From Halocatena salina (lineage in GTDB: Archaea > Halobacteriota > Halobacteria > Halobacteriales > Haloarculaceae): a stretch of 64,000 nt of DNA. The notes below the pieces were generated by a model, which had not been told where the DNA came from, did not search any database, and saw only the letters and a program-made list of their open reading frames with translations. Every line of letters begins with the position of its first letter. The first letter of the stretch is position 1. Made by a program: the position numbers and the translations under genes. Positions 8,364 through 17,960 of this stretch are shown in pieces. The stretch lies in contig NZ_CP096019.1 of assembly GCF_023115355.1 (NCBI RefSeq), positions 992,001 to 1,056,000 of the forward strand, read 5' to 3'.

Positions 8364-10157
8364 ATGAGTTCAGTTCCAGAGCGTGGAGAGATCGACGAGC
8401 AGTACAAATGGGATACAGACGATCTGTTCGTGAACGACTCGGAGTGGGAAGACAGCTACGAGCAGGCCGAGTCGCTCATCGAGGAACTCGAAGAATACGA
8501 AGGCCGCGTAACCGAGGACGCTGAAACGCTGTTAGCTGCGTTGCGTCACTCCGAGCAGACGATGCGCACCGTTTCGAACGTCGTCACGTACACGCGGATG
8601 AAAAGCGACGAGGACACTCGTGACCAGCAGTATCAGGCGCTATCAGCGCGAGCGCAGTCGTTGATCGCCGACGCCAGGAGCGCAGCGGGGTTCATCGAGC
8701 CGGAGATCCAAACGCTCACCGAGACGGATATCGAGGAACTGATCGACCGAGAGCCAGCGCTCGAACAGTACGAGCAGTATTTCGACGACGTGCTCCGGCT
8801 GAAACCGCACACGCGATCGACAACGATCGAGCAACTACTCGCTGATTTCAGTGACGTAACCGACGCGCCGGGAGAGATCTACACCATGCTGACGAACGCG
8901 GATATGGAGTTTCCGGCCGTCGAGGATCCCGATGGGAACGCGGTCGAGATCACGCTGTCGAATTTCACGACATTGCAGAAAAATCCCGACCGGACGTTTC
9001 GTCGGGAAGTGTACGAATCGTTTTATGACGAGTGGGAGTCAGTGCGGAACGCGATCGGAGCAGCATATAAAAAAAGCGTGACTGCTGATGTGAAACAGGC
9101 TCGAGCACACGAGTATGAAACCGCCCGCGAGGCCAAACTCGACGGCACCAACGTTCCACTCTCGGTGTACGATACCCTCGTCGAGACGGTCAACGACAAC
9201 CTCGACACACTCCACAAACATCTCGAACTGAAGCGCGACGTGCTCGATCTCGACGAACTTAGAATGTGGGACGTGTACATGTCCCTCACTGGAAACGAAA
9301 GCCCAACCGTAACCTACGAACAGGCGAGATCATACGTCACCGACGCGGTTGCACCCCTTGGAGAGGAGTACCAGTCCCGGCTGGCAGCCGGACTCGATGC
9401 ACGGTGGGTAGACGTCTATGAGAACGTGGGAAAACGGTCGGGAGCCTACAGCAGCGGAACGTACGACACCCAGCCGTATATCCTGATGAACTACCAGGAC
9501 GATGTGACCTCGATGTTCACGCTGGCTCACGAACTCGGTCATTCGATGCACAGCCAATTGGCGAAAGAGACACAGCCGTACGTGTACAGCGATTACGAGA
9601 TCTTCGTTGCTGAGGTCGCAAGCACCGTCAACGAGACGTTACTCACTCACCATCTCCTCGAAACAGTCGAGGATGAACAGCTTCGCCGGCACGTTCTCGA
9701 CCAGTATCTCGAACGGTTCCGATCGACGTTGCTGCGACAGACCATGTTCGCAGAATTCGAACAGAGGACCCACGAAATCGTCGAAGACGGTGGGGCGCTC
9801 ACGCCGGATCGGCTCGATGAGTTGTACGGCGGGCTGAAACGCACGTATCTCGAACCGGCGGTCGTCGACGACCGGATCGATCGGGAATGGATGCGTATCC
9901 CCCATTTCTACAACGCGTTCTACGTCTACCAGTACGCGACCGGGATCAGTGCAGCGGTTGCGATCGTCGACCAGATCCTCGACGACGACAGACCCGACGC
10001 TGCAAAGCAGTATCGTCAGTTCCTCCGCTCGGGGTCCCGAGACTATCCCCTCGAACTCCTGCAAGATGCTGGCGTGGACATGCAACGACCAGACCCCATC
10101 GAAACGACGTTTTCGACGTACGAGGAGTATCTCGGCGTGTTCGAGCAGTTGACCTGA
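8364..10157 (+). CDS. pepF: oligoendopeptidase F (M3B family)
   Basis: This zinc peptidase degrades short peptides in the cytoplasm. The 597-residue product has the N-terminal helical lid domain and the catalytic motif HELGHSMHS at residues 389-397. The third zinc ligand is a Glu near residue 417 within EIFVAEVAS. The motif IPHFYNAFYVYQYATG near residue 515 carries conserved Tyr and His residues that position substrate. Length is normal for the family. The ATG at 8364 precedes an acidic start (SSVPERGEIDEQYKWD) typical of PepF. It is convergent with the HalX regulator. Confidence 0.96.
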   Translation: MSSVPERGEIDEQYKWDTDDLFVNDSEWEDSYEQAESLIEELEEYEGRVTEDAETLLAALRHSEQTMRTVSNVVTYTRMKSDEDTRDQQYQALSARAQSLIADARSAAGFIEPEIQTLTETDIEELIDREPALEQYEQYFDDVLRLKPHTRSTTIEQLLADFSDVTDAPGEIYTMLTNADMEFPAVEDPDGNAVEITLSNFTTLQKNPDRTFRREVYESFYDEWESVRNAIGAAYKKSVTADVKQARAHEYETAREAKLDGTNVPLSVYDTLVETVNDNLDTLHKHLELKRDVLDLDELRMWDVYMSLTGNESPTVTYEQARSYVTDAVAPLGEEYQSRLAAGLDARWVDVYENVGKRSGAYSSGTYDTQPYILMNYQDDVTSMFTLAHELGHSMHSQLAKETQPYVYSDYEIFVAEVASTVNETLLTHHLLETVEDEQLRRHVLDQYLERFRSTLLRQTMFAEFEQRTHEIVEDGGALTPDRLDELYGGLKRTYLEPAVVDDRIDREWMRIPHFYNAFYVYQYATGISAAVAIVDQILDDDRPDAAKQYRQFLRSGSRDYPLELLQDAGVDMQRPDPIETTFSTYEEYLGVFEQLT

Positions 10158-10703
10158 TCAGTTTCGCATCAAACTGATAAACGCGTTGTCGTCCATCTCC
10201 TGCGTTCTATCTTCAAGTCGTGTGGCGAGCCTCTCGATCCGTGATCCGAGTGTCGATAGTTCCTCCTGTGATGACGTTGCCGAGGCGAGAAGCTCGCTCC
10301 GCTCAGCGAGCAAATCGAAATACTCAGCCTCCAGCTCACGATAGTCCTCGTGAGCGAGCATCTGCGAGACGACCGACAGCAGCTCGTCTTTCGTAATGGG
10401 TTTCGTGAGCGCCGCGTCGGCTCCAGCCTCGATGAGATCGAAATTGGACTCGACAGCAGTCGCCATCACGATCTTACAGTCCAATTCTCGTTTTCGTACC
10501 TCCTTGATCACTTCCCGCCCTGTCATGGCTGGCATCAACCGATCCAACACCATGATATCAACGCTGTCATCAATGAGCTCTAGCGCACGTGTACCGCTCT
10601 CTGCGGATCGTATCTGATAGTCACCGGATAACCAGTGTGAGTAGATGTCCACTAACGATGATTCATCCTCGACGATCAACACGACTGGATCCGTATCACT
10701 CAT
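10158..10703 (-). CDS. response regulator with HalX domain
   Basis: The 181-residue protein has a receiver domain (residues about 5-120): acidic pair E12/D13, phosphoacceptor D54 in IMVLDRLMP, and the conserved Lys in LTKP. It is followed by a HalX domain, a helical haloarchaeal module (YFDLLAERSELLAS, then an Arg/Glu-rich helix). There is no classical DNA-binding domain. HalX proteins are thought to relay signals from histidine kinases, but no kinase is adjacent. I chose the ATG at 10703 (MSDTDPVVLIVEDE) over one seven codons upstream. An A+T-rich promoter region lies at 10704-10800. Confidence 0.93.
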   Translation of the reverse strand: MSDTDPVVLIVEDESSLVDIYSHWLSGDYQIRSAESGTRALELIDDSVDIMVLDRLMPAMTGREVIKEVRKRELDCKIVMATAVESNFDLIEAGADAALTKPITKDELLSVVSQMLAHEDYRELEAEYFDLLAERSELLASATSSQEELSTLGSRIERLATRLEDRTQEMDDNAFISLMRN

Positions 10704-10817
10704 TGAGCCGCAAACACACGCCAAATTGATTAATATTCCGATTATCCAACTATATCAAGACTATTGTATTATATTGAATACTAATGTGTAATTATGTCCG
10801 GGTCGAGACGGGTTTAC

Positions 10818-11390
10818 TCATTTCGATGCTTGGTTGAGGGCGTCGAGAGCCGTCGCTGCGTCCTCCGTGGCGGCGAGGAACTTGCGGGCGCGATCAGGAT
10901 CCTCCGTCGTTTCGGCGTGTTTGGCGAAACGCGTGATGGTAGTTACGAGCGACTGGCGTGCCGTCGAGAGATCGGGATCGGACGGAACATCGGCAGCTGT
11001 AGCTGATGTGTCCGTGGTGGTCGTGTCGGTAGTCGGTTCCGTGTGGTCCTCAGACGGTGCCGTTTCATCCTCGATTTCGATCTGCGTTGACGCCGTCGTC
11101 TCTGGCGGCTCCGATGACTCGGCGTCCGCCGTGGCCTGTTGTGTATCAGTTGCGGACCGGGGTGTGTCCCCCGATCGTTGTTCGTCGGTTCGGACCTGAC
11201 AGGTCGGACAGAACTCCTGTCCCTCATACCGGAAAAGCGGATCACTACAGGTGTCACAGTGAGTGTCCGTCATCGTTGCCCCTTGAAGAAGCAGTTCGCT
11301 CATGCGCTCCGTGCTTTCGCGTTTTCGCTTGTCCTGTTCGAACTGCTTTCTAAGCTTCTCACGCTCGGCATCCTCGTCAAATTCGCTCAT
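10818..11390 (-). CDS. Sjogren's syndrome/scleroderma autoantigen 1 family zinc-ribbon protein
   Basis: The 190-residue product starts with a charged helix (SEFDEDAEREKLRKQ). It then has SELLLQGATMTDTHCDTC and EGQEFCPTC, a two-CxxC zinc ribbon typical of the autoantigen p27 family. An acidic Thr/Glu/Asp-rich low-complexity linker follows, with a C-terminal helical part. Function in archaea is unknown. The eukaryotic relative binds centromeric or mitotic proteins. I used the ATG at 11390; upstream in-frame codons up to 11456 look like leader. Confidence 0.87.
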   Translation of the reverse strand: MSEFDEDAEREKLRKQFEQDKRKRESTERMSELLLQGATMTDTHCDTCSDPLFRYEGQEFCPTCQVRTDEQRSGDTPRSATDTQQATADAESSEPPETTASTQIEIEDETAPSEDHTEPTTDTTTTDTSATAADVPSDPDLSTARQSLVTTITRFAKHAETTEDPDRARKFLAATEDAATALDALNQASK

Positions 11391-11619
11391 ACACGAAAGG
11401 AAGTGGTCGATCTCAAAAAGATCTCCGACGGAAACCGAAGCGTACCTCTCGATCATGGCTGATCGAAACGTCGTATCTCGTATACGTTTTGTTCGAATCC
11501 ATTGGTTCAGATTATAATGATTGTACAGAACGGTGTAAACGATATTTTATGCATGCGTTACCAATGTCGAAATGATAGCTTTCGAAGCGTTTAACCGGCC
11601 CGTACGCCGATTTTGGGGT

Positions 11620-12534
11620 ATGGTAAAAGTCAGCGTAGTCGGCGCGGCAGGGACCGTTGGTGCAGCGGCTGGATACAACATTGCGCTCCGCGACATCGCC
11701 GATGAGGTAGTGTTCGTGGACATTCCAGATCAAGAAGACACGACGATCGGGCAGGCTGCCGACGTGAACCACGGCGTCGCCTACGACGCGAACACGGATA
11801 TCCGACAGGGGAGCTACGAGGAGACGGCTGGCTCCGATGTGGTCGTGATCACGGCGGGCATTCCACGCAAGCCCGGACAAACCCGGCTCGATCTGGCAGA
11901 GGACAATGCGCCGATCATGGAGGATATCGGCGCGTCGCTGGCCGAATACAACGACGATTTCGTGACGATCACCACCTCGAACCCCGTCGATCTCCTGAAC
12001 CGGCATCTGTACGAAGCAGGTGATCGTGCCCGGGAGAAGGTGATCGGATTCGGTGGCCGCCTCGACAGCGCACGATTCCGGTACGTGCTTTCTCAGGAGT
12101 TCGACGTGCCGGTGACAAACGTCGAGGGGACGATCCTCGGTGAACATGGGGACGCACAGGTACCGGTGTTCTCGAAGGTGCGAGTGAACGGCCGGGATCC
12201 GTCGTTTACGGACGAGAAAAAGGATCGTATTCTCGGAGATCTCCAAGAAAGCGCGATGAACGTCATCGAGCGCAAGGGAGCGACCGAGTGGGGTCCAGCA
12301 ACGGGTGTCGGACACATGGTTGAGGCCGTGCTCCGGGACACCGGCGAAGTGCTTCCTGGTTCGATCGCGCTCGATGGCGAGTTCGGTCACAGTGGCGTCG
12401 GTCTCGGCGTGCCGGTCAAACTCGGCCGAAACGGGGTTGAGGAGATCGTCGAGTGGGAGCTTTCCGAAAGCGAACAGGAACAACTAGCCAATGCGGCCGA
12501 GAAACTGGCCGACCAGTACGAGAAGATCGCGTGA
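11620..12534 (+). CDS. mdh: malate dehydrogenase
   Basis: It interconverts malate and oxaloacetate in the TCA cycle. The 304-residue protein is of the LDH-like, tetrameric haloarchaeal type: Rossmann motif [15 protein letters not shown] at the start, an acidic residue at the end of strand 2 (VFVDIP) for NAD preference, [10 protein letters not shown] (substrate-binding Arg), [10 protein letters not shown], and the catalytic His in LGEHGDAQV. The ATG at 11620 gives the expected N-terminus; an upstream ATG at 11572 adds a non-family stretch. GTTTAA about 30 nt upstream could be a TATA box for a nearly leaderless mRNA. Confidence 0.97.
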   Translation: MVKVSVVGAAGTVGAAAGYNIALRDIADEVVFVDIPDQEDTTIGQAADVNHGVAYDANTDIRQGSYEETAGSDVVVITAGIPRKPGQTRLDLAEDNAPIMEDIGASLAEYNDDFVTITTSNPVDLLNRHLYEAGDRAREKVIGFGGRLDSARFRYVLSQEFDVPVTNVEGTILGEHGDAQVPVFSKVRVNGRDPSFTDEKKDRILGDLQESAMNVIERKGATEWGPATGVGHMVEAVLRDTGEVLPGSIALDGEFGHSGVGLGVPVKLGRNGVEEIVEWELSESEQEQLANAAEKLADQYEKIA

Positions 12535-12626
12535 GAACTCTGCCGACGGCTCGGAGCTGACGCCTACCCAACGGATAGAGAGCCGTCGGTCGGTACACTT
12601 TTCATTCCCTACGGATTCCAACACGT

Positions 12627-13205
12627 ATGAATAGATCTCACGTCGTCGCAGTCTGTGGCAGTCTTCGGGACGGTAGTTACACCCGAATCGCACTCCAGCA
12701 CGCGCTCGACGGCGCAGCCGATCTGGACGCCTCGACCGATCTGATCGATCTCCGGTCGCTTGAGCTACCGGTGTACGACGCTGACGCCAACGATGCGGGC
12801 GATTCCGACGAACTCCGAGAACGGATTCGGGAAGCCGACAGCGTGTTGTTGGGATCACCGATGTACCACGGCTCCTACTCCGCACCCCTGAAAAACGCGC
12901 TGGATTACTGTGGATTCGACGAGTTCGAGAACACCACGGTGGGACTGCTCGCGGTGTCGGGCGGTTCGTTCACAGTCACGACGCTCGATCACCTCAGATC
13001 GGTGTGTCGCGCGCTGAACGCGTGGGTGATCCCCCACCAGGCTGCGATCCCAAGCGTCAACAGCCAGTTCGAGGACGGCGAATTCGTCGATACAGACATC
13101 GAGACCCGAGTCAGAACCTTGGGGCGGCGCGCCGTCGAGTACGCCACGATCGAACCCGATCCCTACACCGTCGAAAGCGCCGAAAACGTCGGTGCAGACG
13201 ACTAA
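12627..13205 (+). CDS. NADPH-dependent FMN reductase family protein
   Basis: The 192-residue flavodoxin-like protein begins VVAVCGSLRDGSYTRIALQH, the phosphate-binding GSxR loop for FMN. It also has LLGSPMYHGSYSAPLKNALDYC, the second flavin-contact motif of the azoreductase/chromate reductase group. Family members reduce free FMN, quinones or azo compounds with NAD(P)H; the substrate here is unknown. It precedes a sulfur amino acid enzyme by about 100 nt, so they might be co-transcribed. Confidence 0.9.
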   Translation: MNRSHVVAVCGSLRDGSYTRIALQHALDGAADLDASTDLIDLRSLELPVYDADANDAGDSDELRERIREADSVLLGSPMYHGSYSAPLKNALDYCGFDEFENTTVGLLAVSGGSFTVTTLDHLRSVCRALNAWVIPHQAAIPSVNSQFEDGEFVDTDIETRVRTLGRRAVEYATIEPDPYTVESAENVGADD

Positions 13206-13305
13206 TTTCGAAGTGACGCCTGCGCACGATGCGTATGGTGACCGGCAGATCGATCCCTCGCCGAAGAACGACAAGAGTCACACGGATCGGCGGTGTTGTT
13301 CGAGC

Positions 13306-14469
13306 ATGGGCGACGATTCACAACGGATCGAGACGCGGGCGATCCACGCGGGCCAACAGCCAGACCCCGAAACGGGAGCGGTGATGACGCCGATCTACGC
13401 GAGCTCGACGTATGCACAGGACGCGCCGGGCGAGGACCGGGGGTATGAATACTCCCGAACCGGGAACCCGACTCGAGCGGCGCTCGAAGCGAACCTCGCT
13501 GATCTCGAAAGCGGTGCTCACGGCCGAGTCTTTTCGAGCGGAATGGGCGCGATCAACACCGTGCTCAACCTGTGTGAATCGGGCGATCACGTGGTTGCGA
13601 GCAACGACGTGTACGGTGGCACTCATCGCCTGTTCACCCAGGTGTACGACCAGTACGACGTGTCGTTCGACTTTGTGGACATGACGGATCTCGATGCAGT
13701 GGCCGACGCTGTCGGCTCGGCCACTCGCGTAGTGTGGGTCGAAACGCCGACCAATCCGTTGTTAAGCGTGATCGACATGGCAGCCGTCGCAGACATCGCT
13801 CACGAACACGCTGCGCTCTGTGCGGTGGACAACACGTTTGCGACGCCGTATCTCCAGCGTCCACTCGAACACGGCGCTGACGTCGTCTGTCACTCGCTCA
13901 CGAAGTACATGGGCGGACACTCCGACGTCGTTGGGGGAGCACTCATCACTGACGACGCCGAACTCGACGAGCGCTTTGGCTTTTATCAGAACAGCGTCGG
14001 CGCGACGCCGAACCCCTTCGGGTGCTTTCTGGTGTTGCGAGGCGTGAAGACGCTTCCAGTTCGCATGGAACGCCACTGTGACAACGCGCGTGCACTGGCG
14101 GCATGGCTCGAAGACCGCCCCGAAGTCGAGTCCATCTACTACCCCGGATTGGAGAGCCACCCGACCCACGAGACCGCAGCCAAACAGATGGACGACTACG
14201 GCGGCATGCTCAGCTTCGAACTCGACGCAACGTTAGAAGAGACGAGTGCAGTCGTCTCGAACACGGAGGTGTTCACGCTCGCAGAAAGTTTGGGCGGCGT
14301 CGAGAGCCTCATCGAGCAACCAGCAGCGATGACACATCAGGCGATACCACGGGAAGAGCGGATCGCAGCCGGATTAACCGACGGTTTGATTCGAGTCAGC
14401 GCCGGTATCGAGCACGTCGATGATCTCCGAGCGGATCTACAGCACGCGTTCGATACCGTATGCCAGTGA
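13306..14469 (+). CDS. cystathionine gamma-synthase/lyase-type PLP enzyme
   Basis: The 387-residue protein is a Cys/Met metabolism PLP enzyme. It has IETRAIHAGQQPD at the start, YSRTGNPTR (phosphate/substrate contacts), [27 protein letters not shown] and the PLP lysine in HSLTKYMGGHSDVVGG. It ends SAGIEHVDDL. Cystathionine gamma-synthase, gamma-lyase and homocysteine gamma-lyase cannot be told apart by eye. The start at 13306 (MGDDSQRIETRAIH) fits the family; earlier in-frame codons overlap the FMN reductase gene. A paralogue of the MetY type lies at 17961. Confidence 0.92.
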   Translation: MGDDSQRIETRAIHAGQQPDPETGAVMTPIYASSTYAQDAPGEDRGYEYSRTGNPTRAALEANLADLESGAHGRVFSSGMGAINTVLNLCESGDHVVASNDVYGGTHRLFTQVYDQYDVSFDFVDMTDLDAVADAVGSATRVVWVETPTNPLLSVIDMAAVADIAHEHAALCAVDNTFATPYLQRPLEHGADVVCHSLTKYMGGHSDVVGGALITDDAELDERFGFYQNSVGATPNPFGCFLVLRGVKTLPVRMERHCDNARALAAWLEDRPEVESIYYPGLESHPTHETAAKQMDDYGGMLSFELDATLEETSAVVSNTEVFTLAESLGGVESLIEQPAAMTHQAIPREERIAAGLTDGLIRVSAGIEHVDDLRADLQHAFDTVCQ

Positions 14470-14528
14470 ACATCTCGGACCGGAACAGAAGGCGAAACTG
14501 ATAACGGCAGAACACATACCCCGAAGCA

Positions 14529-15338
14529 ATGAAACGTCGGACGTATCTCTCGGGGGCAGTAGCTGCCGTCGGCCTTTCGATGCCGACCATCAGATCACCG
14601 ATCGACGTTAGTGAACAAAAAAAGGACACGACGGGCGAGCTAGAGGCCACGGCAACAGTTCTAGAAGGGACCAAGTACGAAACGGAGCTGTATGCGATCG
14701 ATGGGACCGACGAGGGACCGACGGGCATCGTGGTCGGTGGTGTCCACGGAGACGAAAAGTCCGGATACCGGGCGGCCGAAACGGTGGCGAGCTGGCAGTT
14801 CGAGACCGGTCGGGTGATCGTGCTTCCCCGCGTGAATCGACCAGCGATCGAGCGGAACACTCGCCACGGCGTCGGTGGGGATCTCAATCGACAGTTTCCG
14901 CCCGGAGAAACGCCGACGACGAAGCTCGCACGCGCGATCTGGAACGACGTAGTGATGCGATACGAGCCGGATGTCCTACTCGATCTCCACCGATCGAAAG
15001 GGATCTACAAGTTCCATCCGGACTTCGTCGGACAGTCGATCTACCCGACGAACGCCGGATCCGCACCGTCGAACGCCAAGGAAACGATCGATATACTGAA
15101 CAAAGAACACGTTCCGTGGTACATGCCGTTCCACGAGTTCAAGCCCGGAAACACGGTGTACGGCAGCCGTCCGATGCTCGTTCACAAGGCCGGTAACGAT
15201 CTGAACATACCGGCGTACATCGTAGAAACGGCGCGATTCCTCACCGATCTCGACACGCGGATTGAATGGACGACCGCGGCTGCGGAATCGCTGCTTTCGT
15301 TACACGACATCGGTCGCGCAGGGAAGGGTGAGCAATGA
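14529..15338 (+). CDS. Tat-secreted aspartoacylase/succinylglutamate desuccinylase-type zinc hydrolase
   Basis: The 269-residue protein carries a twin-arginine-like signal (MKRRTYLSGAVAAVGLS). It then has the M14-like AstE/AspA core: GGVHGDEKSG (zinc ligands His and Glu), RVNRPAIERNTR, GGDLNRQFPP and LDLHRSKG (third zinc His). Cytoplasmic relatives deacylate N-acyl amino acids. Export suggests an envelope or extracellular substrate instead, perhaps an amide or peptide. The stop overlaps the next start by ATGA, so it is coupled to a small membrane protein. Confidence 0.85.
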   Translation: MKRRTYLSGAVAAVGLSMPTIRSPIDVSEQKKDTTGELEATATVLEGTKYETELYAIDGTDEGPTGIVVGGVHGDEKSGYRAAETVASWQFETGRVIVLPRVNRPAIERNTRHGVGGDLNRQFPPGETPTTKLARAIWNDVVMRYEPDVLLDLHRSKGIYKFHPDFVGQSIYPTNAGSAPSNAKETIDILNKEHVPWYMPFHEFKPGNTVYGSRPMLVHKAGNDLNIPAYIVETARFLTDLDTRIEWTTAAAESLLSLHDIGRAGKGEQ

Positions 15339-15607
15339 CTGTATCGGATATCCGGCGGATCTTCGCCGGACGGAGCGTCATCGTTGTATTCGTGCTCCTC
15401 GTCGGTCCGCTCGTCGTCGGTGCCATCGACAACGATTTCATGACGCCCTTAGCGCTCCCAGGATACGTCGCGCTGTCTCTGGGGAGTTCGATCGGGAATC
15501 AGCTTTTTCCGAACTTCGCGCTCTGGGTGTACTGGGCACCGTTCTTAGTGGGCAGCTACGCCGTCTCGGTCGTTGTTGGCGGGATACACCGGCATATTCG
15601 ACAGTGA
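15335..15607 (+). CDS. small membrane protein coupled to the secreted hydrolase
   Basis: This 90-residue protein is not one I recognise. It has a short cytoplasmic start, a transmembrane helix at about 14-31 (VIVVFVLLVGPLVVGAI), a second hydrophobic stretch near 38-52 and a third at about 62-83, and a basic end HRHIRQ. Its ATG lies in an ATGA overlap with the preceding gene, so the two are probably made together. It may anchor or assist that hydrolase, but this is inference. Confidence 0.7.
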   Translation: MTVSDIRRIFAGRSVIVVFVLLVGPLVVGAIDNDFMTPLALPGYVALSLGSSIGNQLFPNFALWVYWAPFLVGSYAVSVVVGGIHRHIRQ

Positions 15608-15656
15608 AGAAACACAACCCAGAGAAACGAACAGCCAGTGGCAGTAGCTTTTTGAT

Positions 15657-16154
15657 ATGCCCGAACTGTTCGGTGGTATGAAAAAAGCAGCACTCGATGA
15701 GATCCAGACCGTTCCGAACCCGTTGAACGTGCATGAGATCCGCAAGCCGATTTCGATGGTGCTCGGAACGACCGACTTCGCCATGAACTACTTCGAACTC
15801 TCCTCTGGCGAATCGTTTTCCGGTGGTATTCACACCCATCACGATCAAGAGGAGGTGTTTTTCATCGTGGAGGGCACTGCGACGTTCGAGATCGGTCGGG
15901 AAGGAAGAGAGGAGGTACGAGTCGGTCCGGAGGCAGCAATCCGCTTTGAGCCGGGGGAGTTCCAGTGTGGCCACAACTACGATGAGGAGACCGTCGTCGG
16001 GTTGGCACTCGGCGCGCCCGGCGCGATGCACGACTGGGACGAACTGGAATCGATCGTTTACTGTCCGGAGTGTGAGAAGAAAACGGGCCACGGTGTCGCA
16101 CTCGAAAACGGGGACTTCCAACTCACCTGTACAGTGTGTGAATACGACCACTGA
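15657..16154 (+). CDS. cupin domain protein with C-terminal zinc ribbon
   Basis: The 165-residue protein has a single cupin barrel with motif 1 HTHHDQEEVFFIVEGTATFEIG (metal-binding His/Glu set) and a motif 2 region around FEPGEFQCGHNY. A C-terminal CPEC...CTVC ribbon probably binds zinc. The substrate cannot be read from sequence. Starts at 15657 or at 15678 (MKKAALDE) are both possible. It is convergent with the decarboxylase gene. Confidence 0.87.
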   Translation: MPELFGGMKKAALDEIQTVPNPLNVHEIRKPISMVLGTTDFAMNYFELSSGESFSGGIHTHHDQEEVFFIVEGTATFEIGREGREEVRVGPEAAIRFEPGEFQCGHNYDEETVVGLALGAPGAMHDWDELESIVYCPECEKKTGHGVALENGDFQLTCTVCEYDH

Positions 16155-16160
16155 CCGGCG

Positions 16161-17129
16161 TCAAAACAGCGCGTCGCTTTCTTCGAGGATGCGCGCCGGG
16201 CCGCCGACCTGCCAGCGTCGAGTCGGTGCGTGCTCGCTGACGGCGCGTTCGACTGCATCGACGTGTTCGGCCGTCGTGTTGACGTAGACGCTTGCACCCG
16301 TATCGGTAGAGAAGAACACGGGGATTCCATCGCGCCGGAGATCGCGCACCGTCTCGAAGATCGACAGCGTGGTGGGCTGCCAGTACACCCACCCGGCAGG
16401 ACCGGTCATCGTCGTCGCAGCCAACGAGAGTGAATCGTGCTCGGCGAGCTCGAACGCCGCTTCGAACTCCGCGCTCAGCAGCGCATCGCGCATCTCGACG
16501 ATCTGGCCGTGGATATGGGCCAGTCGGGCCTCGAACATGTGGCTGTCGGCGGCCTCTTTGTGTGCTTCTTCGGTTTCCTTGTACGCCGGTACCTCACAGC
16601 CGATGACCCGTAGCTCGTCTTCGAGTTCGGTGTCGATGCGCTCTGCCCGACAGTCCACGTCGTTCAGCCCCGTCCGGAGGTGGGAAAACGCGCCCGTTAC
16701 TGCCCGTGCCGCCGAGGACGAACCGCGGCGGGCGATCGTGGAAATCTCCGGACGGCTCAACTCCAGCCCGGCGGCTTCACACAGTGCCATCGCGGCCGCA
16801 GCAAAGCCCGACGATGAGGAACCGAAGCCGATGTTCGTTGGAAACGAACTCTCGCTTTCGAACCGAACGGGCGTCTCGATCCCCGCGCGCGAACGTACCT
16901 CGTCGATGACGGTTTCGACGCGCTCTGCGGCGCGCCCTGACACCGCTTCCCCGTCGATCACGATCCGATCGGACGTGAGCGACGGATCGAATTCGACGGT
17001 CGTCGTCGAGTTGCTCGGTGCGGTGCAAACGCTGATCGAATCGTGATACGGAAGCCGAAGCTCCGGATCGCGCATTCCGTGATACTTGATGAGTCCCTGA
17101 ATCGGATGGGCTCGCGCTGTCGCCTTCAT
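16161..17129 (-). CDS. mvaD: phosphomevalonate decarboxylase (alternate mevalonate pathway)
   Basis: The 322-residue GHMP-superfamily protein begins MKATARAHPIQGLIKYHGMRD and has the glycine/serine-rich phosphate loop FPTNIGFGSSSSGFAAAA. It also has SSAARAVTGAF and the conserved Asp in FFSTDTGASV. In Haloferax the orthologue was shown to decarboxylate mevalonate 5-phosphate to isopentenyl phosphate, which isopentenyl phosphate kinase then activates. The product feeds archaeal ether lipids, also served by the reductase at 35604. I chose the ATG at 17129; one at 17135 is also possible. Confidence 0.9.
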   Translation of the reverse strand: MKATARAHPIQGLIKYHGMRDPELRLPYHDSISVCTAPSNSTTTVEFDPSLTSDRIVIDGEAVSGRAAERVETVIDEVRSRAGIETPVRFESESSFPTNIGFGSSSSGFAAAAMALCEAAGLELSRPEISTIARRGSSSAARAVTGAFSHLRTGLNDVDCRAERIDTELEDELRVIGCEVPAYKETEEAHKEAADSHMFEARLAHIHGQIVEMRDALLSAEFEAAFELAEHDSLSLAATTMTGPAGWVYWQPTTLSIFETVRDLRRDGIPVFFSTDTGASVYVNTTAEHVDAVERAVSEHAPTRRWQVGGPARILEESDALF

Positions 17130-17204
17130 TCGCATATCTCTCAGGCGTTCCACCGTAGGCTTAACTGATTCGACTCATCACAACGGAGGTGGGGTACCCG
17201 CCGA

Positions 17205-17759
17205 TCAATCGATCTCTTCTCGTTTGTGTTCGCCCCGCGCAGCTTGCTCTCGGTCGTGTCCGGAGGCTGGTGAGACAGCACCACGAACGACGGCGTATCC
17301 GCCGAGGATGAACAACACACCCCAGATCAGAAACGCTGCGTCCCACAAGAGGACAGGACCGGGACCAGCAGGCCAAACGTGATGAATGCCGAGAAGATGG
17401 TGGTTGATGATTCCCTCAACCACGTTGAATACGCCCCAACCGAGGATCACAGATCCGAACAACGCCCGGCCTGATGCAGGGACATCCGGTTGTTGCCACG
17501 CCCGCCAGAGGAGAATGATTCCGAGAACGGTGAAGACGTAGGTAACGACGTGGAAGAACCCATCGACCATCACGTTCAGTCGGAGGACGCCGATGACCGT
17601 CGTGTCGGTGACGGCGGACAACATGTGGTGCCATTGGAGGATCTGATGGATGACGATCCCATCGAAAAACCCGCCCAATCCCAAACCGAGAAGGAGACCA
17701 GCCCGAACCAGCGGCTTTGCGCGTTTCTGAAGACCTAGCCACGTCTCTTGGTCGCTCAT
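17205..17759 (-). CDS. DUF2243 family membrane protein
   Basis: The 184-residue protein has four or five hydrophobic helices and the family signature GGFFDGIVIHQILQWHHM. A second His-rich stretch reads IINHHLLGIHHVWPAGPGP. The conserved histidines in membrane context suggest metal or heme binding, but function is unknown. I used the ATG at 17759 (MSDQETW); the upstream extension is hydrophobic but off-family. The 17811-17920 region beyond is A+T-rich spacer. Confidence 0.85.
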   Translation of the reverse strand: MSDQETWLGLQKRAKPLVRAGLLLGLGLGGFFDGIVIHQILQWHHMLSAVTDTTVIGVLRLNVMVDGFFHVVTYVFTVLGIILLWRAWQQPDVPASGRALFGSVILGWGVFNVVEGIINHHLLGIHHVWPAGPGPVLLWDAAFLIWGVLFILGGYAVVRGAVSPASGHDREQAARGEHKREEID

Positions 17760-17927
17760 AGGAGAAATTACGAGTGCACAGATTGAAGAAGTAATGTTAA
17801 CAATACTCACATCCTGTTTGTTGTTTAGCTAACATCTGCTCGGAAAAGAGAGACCACAATCACTACTGCGTCTATCACGATTATCGTTCTCACACCCCAC
17901 AACAGCAAACGTTGCCGTAACTGGTGG

Positions 17928-17934
17928 TTATAAC
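17928..17934 (+). promoter_or_regulatory. TATA-like box of the metY-metX operon
   Basis: TTATAAC lies about 33 nt before the metY ATG at 17961, which fits a short-leader transcript. Position-based inference only. Confidence 0.4.
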
Positions 17935-17960
17935 CTCATGTAGATATATGAGTCACAAAC

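Noticed and set aside
11512-12483. A 323-codon open frame antisense to mdh
   Set aside because: Mirror of a certain malate dehydrogenase gene; no recognisable domain.
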